From Affinundibacterium nitidum (GTDB lineage: Bacteria; Pseudomonadota; Gammaproteobacteria; Burkholderiales; Burkholderiaceae_D): DNA of 64,000 nt. The position numbers and the translations under genes were made by a program. The DNA lies in NCBI RefSeq assembly GCF_014284155.1, contig NZ_JACOFZ010000010.1:50689-114688 (forward strand). The letters run 5' to 3'. Shown one piece after another: positions 1 through 9,159 of this stretch. A model generated the notes under the pieces. That model was not told the DNA's origin, searched no databases, and saw only the letters and a list, made by a program, of their open reading frames with translations. Position 1 is the first letter of the stretch. Every line of letters starts with the position of its first letter.

Positions 1-1
1 A

Positions 2-289
2 CGTAGTTGTTCGATTGGTTTAGCGACCTATCCCTTCATGCCGAAAGCAATCGAAGCTTATAGTTGGGAGCAGGTAGTTGGTATTGCCGATAAATGCTTA
101 TACGCCGCTAAACGTGCAGGGCGCAATGCCTGGGTTGGACTCTATCTGTTAGACAATGCTGTTGTTCAAGCACCGAGCGGCGATCTTGCACTCGAGATTG
201 AGCAACTTATTGAACACGGTGCGGTCAAAGTCCGCAGTTCATTGGCCGATACCAGTGAATTAAGCTGGATCCAAGGCTGGGAGAAGTGA
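2..289 (+). CDS. GGDEF-domain protein, C-terminal end (5' partial)
   Basis: The reading frame is open from the first bases of the window, so the start lies outside it. The translation shows the tail of a GGDEF (diguanylate cyclase) domain: the strand SIGLATYP, then the helix ADKCLYAAKRAGRN, which closes this domain in most family members. About 50 further residues follow with no recognised domain. The family makes cyclic di-GMP from GTP in the cytoplasm. Whether this copy is catalytically active cannot be judged because the GGDEF signature itself is not in the window. An internal ATG at 38 exists but would cut the domain. Confidence 0.8.
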   Translation, partial: RSCSIGLATYPFMPKAIEAYSWEQVVGIADKCLYAAKRAGRNAWVGLYLLDNAVVQAPSGDLALEIEQLIEHGAVKVRSSLADTSELSWIQGWEK

Positions 290-426
290 ACTCAGAAAAG
301 TCGAGTCGGCACTGAGGTTTTCTCTTGGCAAACTGAGTAAGAGCTTTATAATCATCGCGAATTGAAAATCACACCCATCTCCCTCGGTGGGCACATTTAC
401 TTTCTACAATAAAAATCAGGAGCACT

Positions 427-2121
427 ATGAAACAAGGATTATTACGGTCAGCTTTGGCGTTGAGCTTGGTGGCTGCATTTTCTAATGCACATGCCGCTTG
501 CAACGACGTCGTCGCGAAATCAAAAAAAGAAACCAAGGCAGTGACTGCCTGCAGCGATCTGCGACCAGCCAATTATTGGGGCGGAGTGGTTCAAGAATCG
601 GCTTTACGCGCGCATTTAGCTTTGCTCTCCTCCGATCTCTTTGAAGGTCGTGGTACGGGCCAGCGCGGTGGTGACTTAACTGTACAGTACTTGGAAAGCC
701 AATCTCAAGTCGTCGGTTTGAAACCTGCAAACGGTAACTCTTATCGTCAATTGGTCAAAATCGCTGGCGTCAAATCTTTGCCAGAGCAAAGCTCTGCGCA
801 ATTGATCGCTGGCGGCAAAGCGCTCGACATTAGTTTTGGTAAAGACTGGGTGTGGGCACCCGGCGATGCGGTGGCCGAGCACAAGTTTGATCATGACTTG
901 GTTTTCGTTGGTTACGGTATTACCGCGCCAGAAGAAAAATGGAATGACTTCAAAAACGTCGATGTCAAAAATAAGATCGTCATCATGATGGTGAATGATC
1001 CACAGCCGACGGCAGAAGAAGCAAATCGCTTTGCAGGCAAAGCTCTCACCTATTACGGTCGTTGGACTTACAAGTTTGAAGAAGCTAAACGCCAAGGTGC
1101 GGCTGGGGTGTTATTGATCCACACGACACCAAGTGCGAGCTATGGCTGGTCTGTAGTGCAAAACAGCTGGTTGAATGAACGCTTCCAGTTGGATGGTGCG
1201 GCACCAGGTACGGGTTTGCAAGGGTGGATGACAGAAGACACGGCGCGTCAATTGTTCGCCAGTGCAGGTCAAGACTTAGACAAATTGCGCGCAGCAGCTG
1301 AGAAGAAAGACTTCCAAGCCGTCGCTTTGTCAGCGAAATTGGTTGGTGAAACCAAGGCAGCGATTCGTCGCGTTGAGCAATTTAACGTCGCAGGCATTGT
1401 TCCTGGAACCGATCCTAAGCTGAAAGATGAGATCGTTATTTACAGTGCGCATTGGGATCACTTAGGTAAGCAAGGTACGGGTGCAGACACGATCTATAAC
1501 GGTGCGGTTGACAATGGTTCTGGCACTGCTGCTTTGTTAGCGATGGCGAAGGAAGCCGTAGCGCATCCAGCAAAGCGTAGTCAAATGTTCTTGTGGGTAG
1601 CGGCCGAAGAGCAAGGTTTGCTCGGTAGTGCTTTGTATGGCGCGCAGCCTTTATGGCCCTTGAATAAAACGGCGGCTAACTTGAACCTCGATAGTTTGAA
1701 CTTTGTTGGTCCAACACGTGACATTGGCACTCAAGGAAGTGAGCGTACCGAGTTAGGTGCGATTGCGGCGAAAGTGGCGAAGTCGATGAGTATGGAAATC
1801 GCAAAAGCCGAACCAGATTTGGCTGGTGGCTACTTCCGTAGCGATCATTTCAATTTCGCAAAAAATGGTGTACCTGCATTCTCGATCGAAGGTGGTCGTG
1901 AGTTCTTGAAAGACCAAGCGGCATCGACAGAAAAAGCCAAAGCCTATGGGGCACGTTATCACCAAGTGACGGATGAATTTGATCCAAGCTGGGATTTATC
2001 TGGCATGGTGCAACAAGCACAATTCACACTGAACTTGGGTCAGGCTGTAGCGAATGCGGCGAAAATGCCGGCTTGGAAGGCGGGCGATGCGTTTGGCAAG
2101 GCACGTGCGAGTGCAAAATAA
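427..2121 (+). CDS. Secreted M28-family zinc aminopeptidase with PA domain
   Basis: A 564-residue exported metallopeptidase of family M28, expected to act in the periplasm or outside the cell on peptide N-termini. Residues 1-24 form a signal peptide ending in AHAA. The middle region (about 130-290) looks like a protease-associated (PA) insert. The M28 zinc ligands are visible: H342 in HWDH, D362 in VDNGSG, E394-E395 in AAEEQG, D422 in NLDSLN and H512 near the C-terminus. The start at 427 has a good AGGAG site 6 bases upstream. The gene stands alone and is followed by a hairpin terminator. Peptide specificity cannot be read from sequence. Confidence 0.9.
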   Translation: MKQGLLRSALALSLVAAFSNAHAACNDVVAKSKKETKAVTACSDLRPANYWGGVVQESALRAHLALLSSDLFEGRGTGQRGGDLTVQYLESQSQVVGLKPANGNSYRQLVKIAGVKSLPEQSSAQLIAGGKALDISFGKDWVWAPGDAVAEHKFDHDLVFVGYGITAPEEKWNDFKNVDVKNKIVIMMVNDPQPTAEEANRFAGKALTYYGRWTYKFEEAKRQGAAGVLLIHTTPSASYGWSVVQNSWLNERFQLDGAAPGTGLQGWMTEDTARQLFASAGQDLDKLRAAAEKKDFQAVALSAKLVGETKAAIRRVEQFNVAGIVPGTDPKLKDEIVIYSAHWDHLGKQGTGADTIYNGAVDNGSGTAALLAMAKEAVAHPAKRSQMFLWVAAEEQGLLGSALYGAQPLWPLNKTAANLNLDSLNFVGPTRDIGTQGSERTELGAIAAKVAKSMSMEIAKAEPDLAGGYFRSDHFNFAKNGVPAFSIEGGREFLKDQAASTEKAKAYGARYHQVTDEFDPSWDLSGMVQQAQFTLNLGQAVANAAKMPAWKAGDAFGKARASAK

Positions 2122-2140
2122 TGTGATGTGATTAGCATTC

Positions 2141-2179
2141 AAAAAAGCGAAGTCGAGAAAAATTGGCTTCGCTTTTTTT
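2141..2179 (+). terminator. Rho-independent terminator after the M28 peptidase
   Basis: AAAAAAGCGAAG (2141-2152) pairs with CTTCGCTTTTTT (2167-2178) across a 14-base loop, giving a stem flanked by A and T tracts. It can act on both strands. It lies 20 bases after the peptidase stop and just before the next gene's ribosome binding site. Confidence 0.8.
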
Positions 2180-2192
2180 ATGGAGATTCAAC

Positions 2193-2501
2193 ATGCACCC
2201 GACCAAAGTATCGCGCGACAAATTACAAAAATTGACCGATCTCCCCAATATCGGCAAAGCATCTGCTGGCGATCTCATGCTCTTGGGCTATCAAACACCA
2301 CAAGACTTGGTTGGTGCCGATCCTTTTCAAATGTATCAAGAGCTCTGCGTACGCACCGGTGTGCGCCATGACCCTTGTATGATTGACGTCTTCATGTCGG
2401 TCACGCGTTTTATGGCGGGTGAAGCTCCAGCGGTTTGGTGGGACTATACGGAAGAGCGTAAGCAGCGTTACGCAGTTGTCGTCAAAGAAGCCAATACATA
2501 A
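2193..2501 (+). CDS. Helix-hairpin-helix protein of the Cdd1/'pathogenicity locus' family
   Basis: A 102-residue protein with an N-terminal helix-hairpin-helix signature, LPNIGKASAGDLMLLGY (about residues 17-33), followed by the conserved C-terminal part with RHDPCMIDVF and a tryptophan-rich PAVWWDYTEER. This matches the small Cdd1-like family (PF11731 type), whose function is not established; the HhH motif suggests nucleic acid contact. I chose the ATG at 2193 because GGAG stands 8 bases upstream and the longer TTG reading (2163) starts inside the terminator stem. It is a monocistronic gene between the peptidase and the BlaI-like regulator. Confidence 0.75.
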   Translation: MHPTKVSRDKLQKLTDLPNIGKASAGDLMLLGYQTPQDLVGADPFQMYQELCVRTGVRHDPCMIDVFMSVTRFMAGEAPAVWWDYTEERKQRYAVVVKEANT

Positions 2502-2567
2502 AGTTGCAGGCACGTTGCGTGAGCCAAATAAAAGTTCCCGCAGACACAAAATAAATATAGAAAAAAA

Positions 2568-2589
2568 GTTCTAGAAATTTTGTTCTAGA
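2568..2589 (+). promoter_or_regulatory. Candidate operator: direct repeat GTTCTAGA upstream of the BlaI-like gene
   Basis: GTTCTAGA occurs twice, at 2568-2575 and 2582-2589, with starts 14 bases apart. The first copy also forms the palindrome TTCTAGAA. The pair sits 40-60 bases upstream of the BlaI-like start, next to a TATGCT that could be a -10 element. BlaI/MecI repressors usually bind paired sites in their own promoter, so this is a reasonable candidate, but the sequence differs from the classical staphylococcal box. Confidence 0.4.
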
Positions 2590-2628
2590 TGTTATATGCT
2601 GTATTCCATATCAACGGAGTATTGAGCA

Positions 2629-3027
2629 ATGACATCCACATCCAACGTAAAACCAAGTCAAATTCGTAAGCCAACTCAAGCTGAGCTCGCCCTGTTACGT
2701 GCCCTTTGGCAGCACGGGCCAGCAACAGCTAAGCGCGTGTTTGAATTGGTGCAGCTCGAGCGCCCTGAAATTAATCAAGCCACCGTCCTCCGCCAATTGC
2801 AGATCATGCACAGCGATGGATTATTGACACGCGACGAAAGTGCGCGCTCTCACGTTTACGCGGCCGCACAGCCGCAAGAAAAACTACAAACCAATCTGCT
2901 CAAAGATTTTATTCAGAAAGCTTTTTCGGGCTCCGGTAAGGAGTTGATTATGGCCGCTCTCAAAGAGCATGTGAGTGATAAAGATCGTCAAGAAATTCAA
3001 GAATTTCTGCATGGAGATAAAAAATGA
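2629..3027 (+). CDS. BlaI/MecI/CopY-family transcriptional repressor
   Basis: A 132-residue winged-helix regulator. Residues 15-80 carry the penicillinase-repressor fold: ELALLRALWQHGPATAKRVFELV, then the recognition segment INQATVLRQLQIMHSDGLL. This family represses its own operon and is normally inactivated when the partner membrane metalloprotease cleaves it. Its stop overlaps the start of the M56 protease gene (ATGA at 3024-3027), which implies translational coupling. The start at 2629 is preceded by CGGAG. The target genes are probably its own operon; no beta-lactamase gene is adjacent. Confidence 0.88.
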   Translation: MTSTSNVKPSQIRKPTQAELALLRALWQHGPATAKRVFELVQLERPEINQATVLRQLQIMHSDGLLTRDESARSHVYAAAQPQEKLQTNLLKDFIQKAFSGSGKELIMAALKEHVSDKDRQEIQEFLHGDKK

Positions 3028-4901
3028 ATCTCGACTTCGCCAATAGCTTGAGCACCTTGGGTTGGGCGCTTTTACACTTCGTCTGGCAGGGGGCTCTACT
3101 CGCTTCAATCACGGCATTAGGCCTGTTTGCTTTACGCAGAAAGTCTGCTCAGTGGCGATATCTTTTGGCATGTAGCGCTTTGATCTTATGTGCCGCTTTT
3201 CCAATCTCCTATGTTATTCAACACAGCGATTCTGTTGTAATTACCGATCTAAGTGCCAGCGCGACCACCGTTGAAGTGGCTGAGCTTGCTCCTGTACCCA
3301 CCGCGAACTTATCTAGCGACCTTAGTTTGTGGTCGCAGATTAGCAGTACAACCGAAAGTTTTCTGAAACAGCAGATGCCTTTACTTGTAATTATTTGGGC
3401 CATAGGAGTCTTGGTTTTGGCTCTACGCATGGCTCTGGGCATGCTGTGGGTGCGTCAACAAATCGCGCATGCTGAACAGCATGTTCATCCGATGTGGCAG
3501 GCCAAGGTCAACGATTTTGCAAGACGTCTCGGTATGCAAGAAAACTTGCGCCTTGGCCTTTCGTACCAACTCGAATCGCCGATGACGGCCGGTTGGTGGA
3601 AGCCTATCGTGATTTTGCCGAGCTCATTATTGACTGGGATGCCAGCCGAACTCATAGAAGCTTTACTGGCTCATGAAGTGGCGCACGTCAAACGTATGGA
3701 TTACGTAGTGAACTTGTTTCAAAGCGCAATTGAGATCGCTCTCTTCTATCACCCTGCTGTCTGGTGGATATCTAAACAGATACGCATGGAGCGCGAACAA
3801 ATTGCAGATGATTTAGCCGCAGGATTGTTAGGCGAACCGCGGCGCCTGGCGCTTGCATTGTCCGAGCTGGAACAATTCCAGTTCTCCCACCCCCAACCGG
3901 CCCTTTCGGCACATGGAGGAAATCTTATGTCACGCATCAAACGATTAGTTCGTCCTGAGCTTCCCGCGAAAGCTTTTTCTTGGAAACTCACCTTACCTTT
4001 ATTAGGGATCTCAAGTGCTTGCGCAGTTTTGGTTGCGCAAGCGACCGCAATAAATGTCACTCCAAGTACACCGGCAGCAGTCAGCCTTGCAGCACCCGCT
4101 GCTATACCCGTTGCCTTTAGCGCTCCAGCACCAGACAAGGCGGCACGCAAGCAGCTACGTGAAGCGGCCGTTGAAATGCCGATGGCCTTAGTGAGTGGAA
4201 ATAAGGACGGTCACTATTACATGAGCGGTAGCTCAAAAGACCATAAAGAAATCGAGCGACTCAAGCAAGAACGAGCAGGTGAATTTTTATGGTTTAAAGA
4301 AGAGGGTAAGTCTTACGTAATCCAAGATAGTAAGACTTTGCAACAAGTACATGAAGCCTTCAAGCCCGTGAATCAGCTAAGTGCTGAGATGGAAGAACAG
4401 GGCAAGAAAATGGAGGCACAGGGTGAAGTGATGGAAGCGATCGGCAAAGAAATGGAAGCCATCCATATCGATGAGGCTAAAATTGATCGTGCTGTTGAAG
4501 TGCAGATGCAAGCCTTGGAAAAGAAGATGGAAGTCTTTGAGAAAAAAATGGAGGCCGCTGCCGAAAAAATGGTTAGAGCGAAAGACAAAGCAGAGCGCGA
4601 TAAAGCACAGAAACATCTGAACGAAGTACAAGCCTCGATGGAAGTCGCTGCTAAACAGATACAAGTCAAATCGGAAAAAATCAAGGTTGACGGTGAGGCT
4701 TTAGCTAAGGCTTTAGAACCATTACAAGCTCTGAGTGCCAAGATGGAAGAAGCAGGAAAACCAATGGAAGCATTGGGTAAGAAAATGGAGGCGTTAGGCA
4801 CGGAAATGGAGCTCGCAACAGCGCAAGCGCAGAAAAAAGTGAAGGAAATTATTCAGTCAGCAAAGAAAGAGGGACTGGTCGCACCGGCAACGAAAGGCTA
4901 A
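3024..4901 (+). CDS. BlaR1-like M56 membrane metallopeptidase with coiled-coil C-terminus
   Basis: A 625-residue inner-membrane protein. The N-terminal half has several membrane segments (roughly 8-30, 35-60, 115-140) and the M56 zinc-protease site H217-E-V-A-H221, followed by the helper EREQIADDLAAG. A further hydrophobic segment lies near 325-345. In BlaR1/MecR1 the extracellular end is a penicillin-binding sensor domain. Here it is replaced by a low-complexity, charged, strongly heptad-like region (about 430-610) with many repeats of the type KKMEAxxxxME, probably a long coiled coil. The protein likely senses an envelope signal and cleaves the BlaI-like partner, with which it is translationally coupled. 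The signal is unlikely to be a beta-lactam, given the missing sensor. Confidence 0.85.
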   Translation: MNLDFANSLSTLGWALLHFVWQGALLASITALGLFALRRKSAQWRYLLACSALILCAAFPISYVIQHSDSVVITDLSASATTVEVAELAPVPTANLSSDLSLWSQISSTTESFLKQQMPLLVIIWAIGVLVLALRMALGMLWVRQQIAHAEQHVHPMWQAKVNDFARRLGMQENLRLGLSYQLESPMTAGWWKPIVILPSSLLTGMPAELIEALLAHEVAHVKRMDYVVNLFQSAIEIALFYHPAVWWISKQIRMEREQIADDLAAGLLGEPRRLALALSELEQFQFSHPQPALSAHGGNLMSRIKRLVRPELPAKAFSWKLTLPLLGISSACAVLVAQATAINVTPSTPAAVSLAAPAAIPVAFSAPAPDKAARKQLREAAVEMPMALVSGNKDGHYYMSGSSKDHKEIERLKQERAGEFLWFKEEGKSYVIQDSKTLQQVHEAFKPVNQLSAEMEEQGKKMEAQGEVMEAIGKEMEAIHIDEAKIDRAVEVQMQALEKKMEVFEKKMEAAAEKMVRAKDKAERDKAQKHLNEVQASMEVAAKQIQVKSEKIKVDGEALAKALEPLQALSAKMEEAGKPMEALGKKMEALGTEMELATAQAQKKVKEIIQSAKKEGLVAPATKG

Positions 4902-4924
4902 GTTCTAAGCCTTTAAGAAGAATT

Positions 4925-4954
4925 GGCTCTCCTTAAACTAGAGAGCCATTTTTT
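4925..4954 (+). terminator. Terminator between blaR1-like gene and the convergent kinase
   Basis: GGCTCTC (4925-4931) pairs with GAGAGCC (4941-4947) around a 9-base loop and is followed by ATTTTTT. It lies 24 bases past the BlaR1-like stop. The T-tract overlaps the last codons of the convergent histidine kinase. Confidence 0.8.
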
Positions 4955-7900
4955 ACGTCCTTGCTGCCGGTGTGATGACGAGATGTGTTGGAAATTCCAT
5001 GGTGATCAAGGTTCCATGGCCATGCACTGATTCGACTTTGATCGTGCCTTCGAGAATAGATGTGACAATGTTGTAGGTGATATGCATACCGAGACCTGAA
5101 CCACCATGACCTAATTTAGTGGTGAAGAACGGTTCAAAGATGCGACCTAAATTTTCTTCTGGAATACCCACTCCGTCGTCCTCGAAACAAACACGGACAT
5201 GATCCTCACCGACCATACTTGCGGTCAACCGCATTAAACCGTTTTGTCGACCCTCAAACGCGTGCAGCATGGCGTTCTGAAGTAGATTAATCAAGACTTG
5301 ACCGAAGGGGCCGGGATAGCTATTGAGTTGTATGCCGGAAGGAATTTCAATCTGCAAAGTATGGCCCGCTTGGCGTACTTGATTCATCATCGTTGCCACG
5401 ACTTCGTTCGCAGTCTGCTGCAGATTAAAGACGCGAGCCTGAGCGCTTGCCTGATCAACCGCAACTTGTTTGAAGCTACTCACTAAGTTCGCACTCGTAC
5501 GAAGGCTACGCAACAACAACACGCAGGCTTCTTTGCAGCGTTCGGCAAACTGTTTAAAGTCCGAACGTTTTACGGGGCCAGACTCAATCACTTCACTAAT
5601 CCGGTTGATGTTGTCTTCAATTGAACTGGCGATCAAAAGGCTATTGCCCAAAGGGGTATTAAGCTCGTGTGAGACGCCCGCAACCAAAGAACCTAAGGCC
5701 GCAAGCTTTTCTCTTTCAACCAACTGATTTTGAGTCTCTTTCAATTGTTCATAGGCATCCGCATTGTCGATAGCAATACCTACATACGAGGCAAGCGTAC
5801 GCAGAATGTCGAGGTCGGTAGTCGCATAAGCAAATTTCTTAAAGCTTTGTACACCGACCACACCGCGGATTTCAGCTTTGACGAAAATCGGAACATATAG
5901 CACCGATTGCGGCGTAACTGAACTCGAACCATCTTTGAGTACTGCGCCCCATTCCTCTGGATTCTCCGTCAGCGCCAAACTGGCGATGTACTGGCTATAT
6001 TCGTGCTCGAGATCGTTGATGAAAATTTCTTTCTGATGTTCGATACACCAAACAGGCAATTGATTTTTTTCGCGAAAATCGCGTGTGTAGTGTTCGTAGC
6101 GCTTTCCTGCCTCGGTCACAAATGGGAAATCGATCAATTGTTTTTGTCGATCATAGAAGCCGACTCCAAACACAGTGGCATCCATCAGCATATTTACGTT
6201 GCGATACAGTAGTTCGATAATCGCTTCGGTATCGAGTGTCGCGGTGATCTCTTTGCCGATCTCACTTAACAGAGAGATGTTTTTGTGCGCGTGTTCAAGG
6301 ATTTCTTTCTGTTGCTGAATTGAGGCTTTTTGTTCTTCGAGCTCCAAAGTTCGGGCTTTGACTTGATTCGCGAGTTGCATACGTTGTTGCAAGAGTTGGC
6401 GTACTCGGTACAAAAAGAAACTATAGGTGAGACCCGCTAACAACAAGAACATACTTAACCTGAACCACCATGTCTTCCAATACGGTGGCGTGATGATAAT
6501 TTTGAGCGTAGTCGGTGATTCGTTCCATACACCGTTTTTGTTGCTGGCTTTTACGCGGAAAGTGTAGGTGCCAGGATCTAAGTTAGTGAAGGTGGCAAAG
6601 CGTTTATCAGCGCTTGTTTCGACCCATTTATCATCGAATCCTTCGAGCTTATAGCTGTAACGATTAGCGCTCGGATCAGCATAGTGAAGTGCTGCGAATT
6701 CGATAGAAAATATCGACTCTGTATGATCGAGTGTTAGCTCTTTGAGCTCGCTGATTGCGATGCCTTTTCCAGTCTGCTTATCATTGTGTAGCTGAGTAAT
6801 ACTACGGTTTGATATTAAGAAATCAGTAATGACCACTGGTGGAGGGATAGGATTATCGCGAATTTCTTCAGGTCGGAAGCTGGTTAAACCATTCCATCCG
6901 CCGAAATTCATTACACCATTGTCACTCATCAAGGTAGCACCGATCAGATATGAGCCCTCAATCATCCCATCGCGCGAGGTGTAATTTTTGAATACACCGG
7001 TTTTCATATCCAAGCGTGATATACCCGCCGTACTACTGATCCAGATATTGCCGAGTTTGTCTTCTAAGATGCCGCCGACAGATTCCGCGGAGCCATCCAA
7101 TTGCGTCGGATAAAAGCGAAAACGAATTTGTCCATCACTGTCTTCTTCCATCAAGTTCAAACCGCCGGCGGTTCCAACCCAGATGCGCCCTTTACTGTCT
7201 TCAAATAAAGCATGGATCCTGTTATGGCTAATCGACCCAGTTTGTTTATCGTCATGTCGAAAGTGAACGAAGCTTTCAGTGTCGCTGTCAAAACGGTCGA
7301 GGCCATTCATGGTGCCTACCCAAATCGTACCTTTGCTGCTCTCCATCAAGGTTAACGACCAACTATTGCCGATGCTACTTGGATTGTTGGCGCTATGTCG
7401 AAAGGTCTTAAACTGCTTTTCGTGTTCACGTTTGCGATGAATGCCGCCGCGGCTCGAAATCCACATCGTATTATCACGATCGAAGATAATTTTTTCGATG
7501 TAATTGTCGTTTGGTTCATCACCGAGTGAGATGGGGGTAAAGCTATTTTTCTGAGGGTCGAATAGGGCTAAGCCAGAGCGAGTGCCGACCCATAATTTGC
7601 CATCTTTGGCGTTGAGTAAGGCTCCAATTTGATTTTCAAAAAGACCATTTGGCTTACCAGGTTCTTTGCGCCAAGACTCGACTTGCCGCGTTTTCGTGTT
7701 GAGTTTGAGTAGCCCACCGGCATAAGTTCCCAGCCATAAATGATTGGGGCCTGCTGGGGCTAAAGCGCGTACGCGATTATCGCTGTCGCCACTGGCATCG
7801 TCTTTGAATTGTACATAGCGATTAAATCCGCCACTGCGCAGATCAACGCGGCTGAATCCGGACGACTTTGCACCTACCCACAAGGCGCCAGTGCGATCTT

Positions 7901-8906
7901 GAAAAATCTTACTGACATGGTTGTGCATCAAGCTATTGGGATCGAGTGGGCGATGACGATAGGCTGTGAATTCGCCCGTTTGTGGGTCATACATACGTAA
8001 ACCCGCGTTGATCGTACCAATCCATAGTTTGCCATCATTGGCCTGATATAACGTTTGGATGCGGGCGATGGAAAAACCTTCTGCTTCACCTACAGGACGC
8101 ACGATATAAGGCTTCTGATTCAAATTGATCGTCGCTAAGCCTGCATCAGTACCTATCCAAAGAATCTGGTCAGGGCCTAAGGATAAGTCGACCACATTAT
8201 TTTGCGCCGCGTGCGCACGACCTACGATGTCAATATTGATGTGAATGAACTTGTCATCAGGTGGTCTGAGCAAATCGAGGCCATTCGGGGTGGCGATCCA
8301 AATATTATTTTCTTTGTCTTTGACAATGGCGTTAAGTAGGTCGGTACGAATGCCTTCGTCCACACCAAAGTCATGTCGATAATCTTGAAATGCGTGCGTT
8401 TTGGTATCAAAGTGCATTAAGCCGTAGTCAGTGGCTAACCAGAGTCCTCGCTCACCATCATTGATGATCGAAAATACTTTGTAATTCGCAGTCACCTTGC
8501 TATGTAAATCCTGCCGGCGAAAGTTGGTAAATTTGTTGCTAGCTTTGTCAAAGTAAGAAAGTCCAGATTGTGTCCCTATCCATAAACTCCCTTCACCATC
8601 TTCGTAAGCCGCAGATACGTAGTTATCCATCAAGCTATTGGGATCGCGCGGATCGTTGCGGTAGATGATATTGCGGTAGCCGTCATATTTGACTAATCCC
8701 GCTTGTGTTCCAAACCACATGAAGCCTTGGCGATCTTGTATGACAGTCGTAATCGATTGGGCGCTGAAACCTTGTGCTGAGCCGATCTGATCAAAGCGTA
8801 GTGTTCCAGGCTGTGAGGCTAGACTGGCCGTGGCGGCACATACTAAGCCCATTGCGATAAGTGCTGTTCGCCAATGAGGGATGCGTTTGATGGCTGAAAA
8901 TTTCAT
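4953..8906 (-). CDS. Large periplasmic-propeller sensor histidine kinase with GAF domain
   Basis: A 1317-residue membrane sensor kinase. After a signal peptide (about 1-30), residues 35-720 hold roughly a dozen two-component-regulator propeller repeats (patterns such as GxLWIGT and NIWISS). A Y_Y_Y domain follows (about 730-800, ending in YTFRVKASNKNGVW). One transmembrane helix is near 815-835, then a coiled coil, a GAF domain (about 880-1030), a HisKA segment with phospho-acceptor H1080 in SHELNTPLGN, and a HATPase with EDDGVGIP and GHGGSGLGMHI. Unlike many propeller kinases it has no receiver or AraC domain, so it needs a separate response regulator, and none is adjacent. It probably senses a saccharide or other envelope ligand; that is inference from the family. 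Confidence 0.9.
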   Translation of the reverse strand: MKFSAIKRIPHWRTALIAMGLVCAATASLASQPGTLRFDQIGSAQGFSAQSITTVIQDRQGFMWFGTQAGLVKYDGYRNIIYRNDPRDPNSLMDNYVSAAYEDGEGSLWIGTQSGLSYFDKASNKFTNFRRQDLHSKVTANYKVFSIINDGERGLWLATDYGLMHFDTKTHAFQDYRHDFGVDEGIRTDLLNAIVKDKENNIWIATPNGLDLLRPPDDKFIHINIDIVGRAHAAQNNVVDLSLGPDQILWIGTDAGLATINLNQKPYIVRPVGEAEGFSIARIQTLYQANDGKLWIGTINAGLRMYDPQTGEFTAYRHRPLDPNSLMHNHVSKIFQDRTGALWVGAKSSGFSRVDLRSGGFNRYVQFKDDASGDSDNRVRALAPAGPNHLWLGTYAGGLLKLNTKTRQVESWRKEPGKPNGLFENQIGALLNAKDGKLWVGTRSGLALFDPQKNSFTPISLGDEPNDNYIEKIIFDRDNTMWISSRGGIHRKREHEKQFKTFRHSANNPSSIGNSWSLTLMESSKGTIWVGTMNGLDRFDSDTESFVHFRHDDKQTGSISHNRIHALFEDSKGRIWVGTAGGLNLMEEDSDGQIRFRFYPTQLDGSAESVGGILEDKLGNIWISSTAGISRLDMKTGVFKNYTSRDGMIEGSYLIGATLMSDNGVMNFGGWNGLTSFRPEEIRDNPIPPPVVITDFLISNRSITQLHNDKQTGKGIAISELKELTLDHTESIFSIEFAALHYADPSANRYSYKLEGFDDKWVETSADKRFATFTNLDPGTYTFRVKASNKNGVWNESPTTLKIIITPPYWKTWWFRLSMFLLLAGLTYSFFLYRVRQLLQQRMQLANQVKARTLELEEQKASIQQQKEILEHAHKNISLLSEIGKEITATLDTEAIIELLYRNVNMLMDATVFGVGFYDRQKQLIDFPFVTEAGKRYEHYTRDFREKNQLPVWCIEHQKEIFINDLEHEYSQYIASLALTENPEEWGAVLKDGSSSVTPQSVLYVPIFVKAEIRGVVGVQSFKKFAYATTDLDILRTLASYVGIAIDNADAYEQLKETQNQLVEREKLAALGSLVAGVSHELNTPLGNSLLIASSIEDNINRISEVIESGPVKRSDFKQFAERCKEACVLLLRSLRTSANLVSSFKQVAVDQASAQARVFNLQQTANEVVATMMNQVRQAGHTLQIEIPSGIQLNSYPGPFGQVLINLLQNAMLHAFEGRQNGLMRLTASMVGEDHVRVCFEDDGVGIPEENLGRIFEPFFTTKLGHGGSGLGMHITYNIVTSILEGTIKVESVHGHGTLITMEFPTHLVITPAART

Positions 8907-9103
8907 AGAAAGATTTGCCAGGCCTGGTTAGGGTAGATGAGTGGTCTGCGGAGCGGTAGGGAGACCCTATTCCCATAGTAATCTAGCTTGGGATGATGCG
9001 CACGGGCAATTTTAGAGAGCTTGTTCTTGCAATCATTTTTCGGTGTTTTTTGATCACGGACAGCGGTAGAAAAGAGACACTGTAAAAATTTTGATAACAA
9101 ATT

Positions 9104-9137
9104 AGGCCTGAATCAAAGTGTGTCTTGATTCAGGCCT
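9104..9137 (-). terminator. Hairpin downstream of creD
   Basis: A perfect 13-bp stem, AGGCCTGAATCAA (9104-9116) with TTGATTCAGGCCT (9125-9137), around an 8-base loop. On the minus strand it follows the creD stop by 22 bases and is followed by AATTTG, a weak U-tract. It probably ends the cre operon. The bases from 8907 to 9103 show nothing beyond the likely promoter area of the large kinase. Confidence 0.6.
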
Positions 9138-9159
9138 GATCAATTTTCAATGTATGGGT

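Noticed and set aside
2163-2192. Longer TTG start of the helix-hairpin-helix gene
   Set aside because: These codons lie inside the terminator stem, and the ATG at 2193 has a good ribosome binding site.
4373-4801. Minus-strand open frame opposite the coiled-coil region
   Set aside because: Its isoleucine/serine/alanine repetition is the antisense image of the KKMEA repeats.
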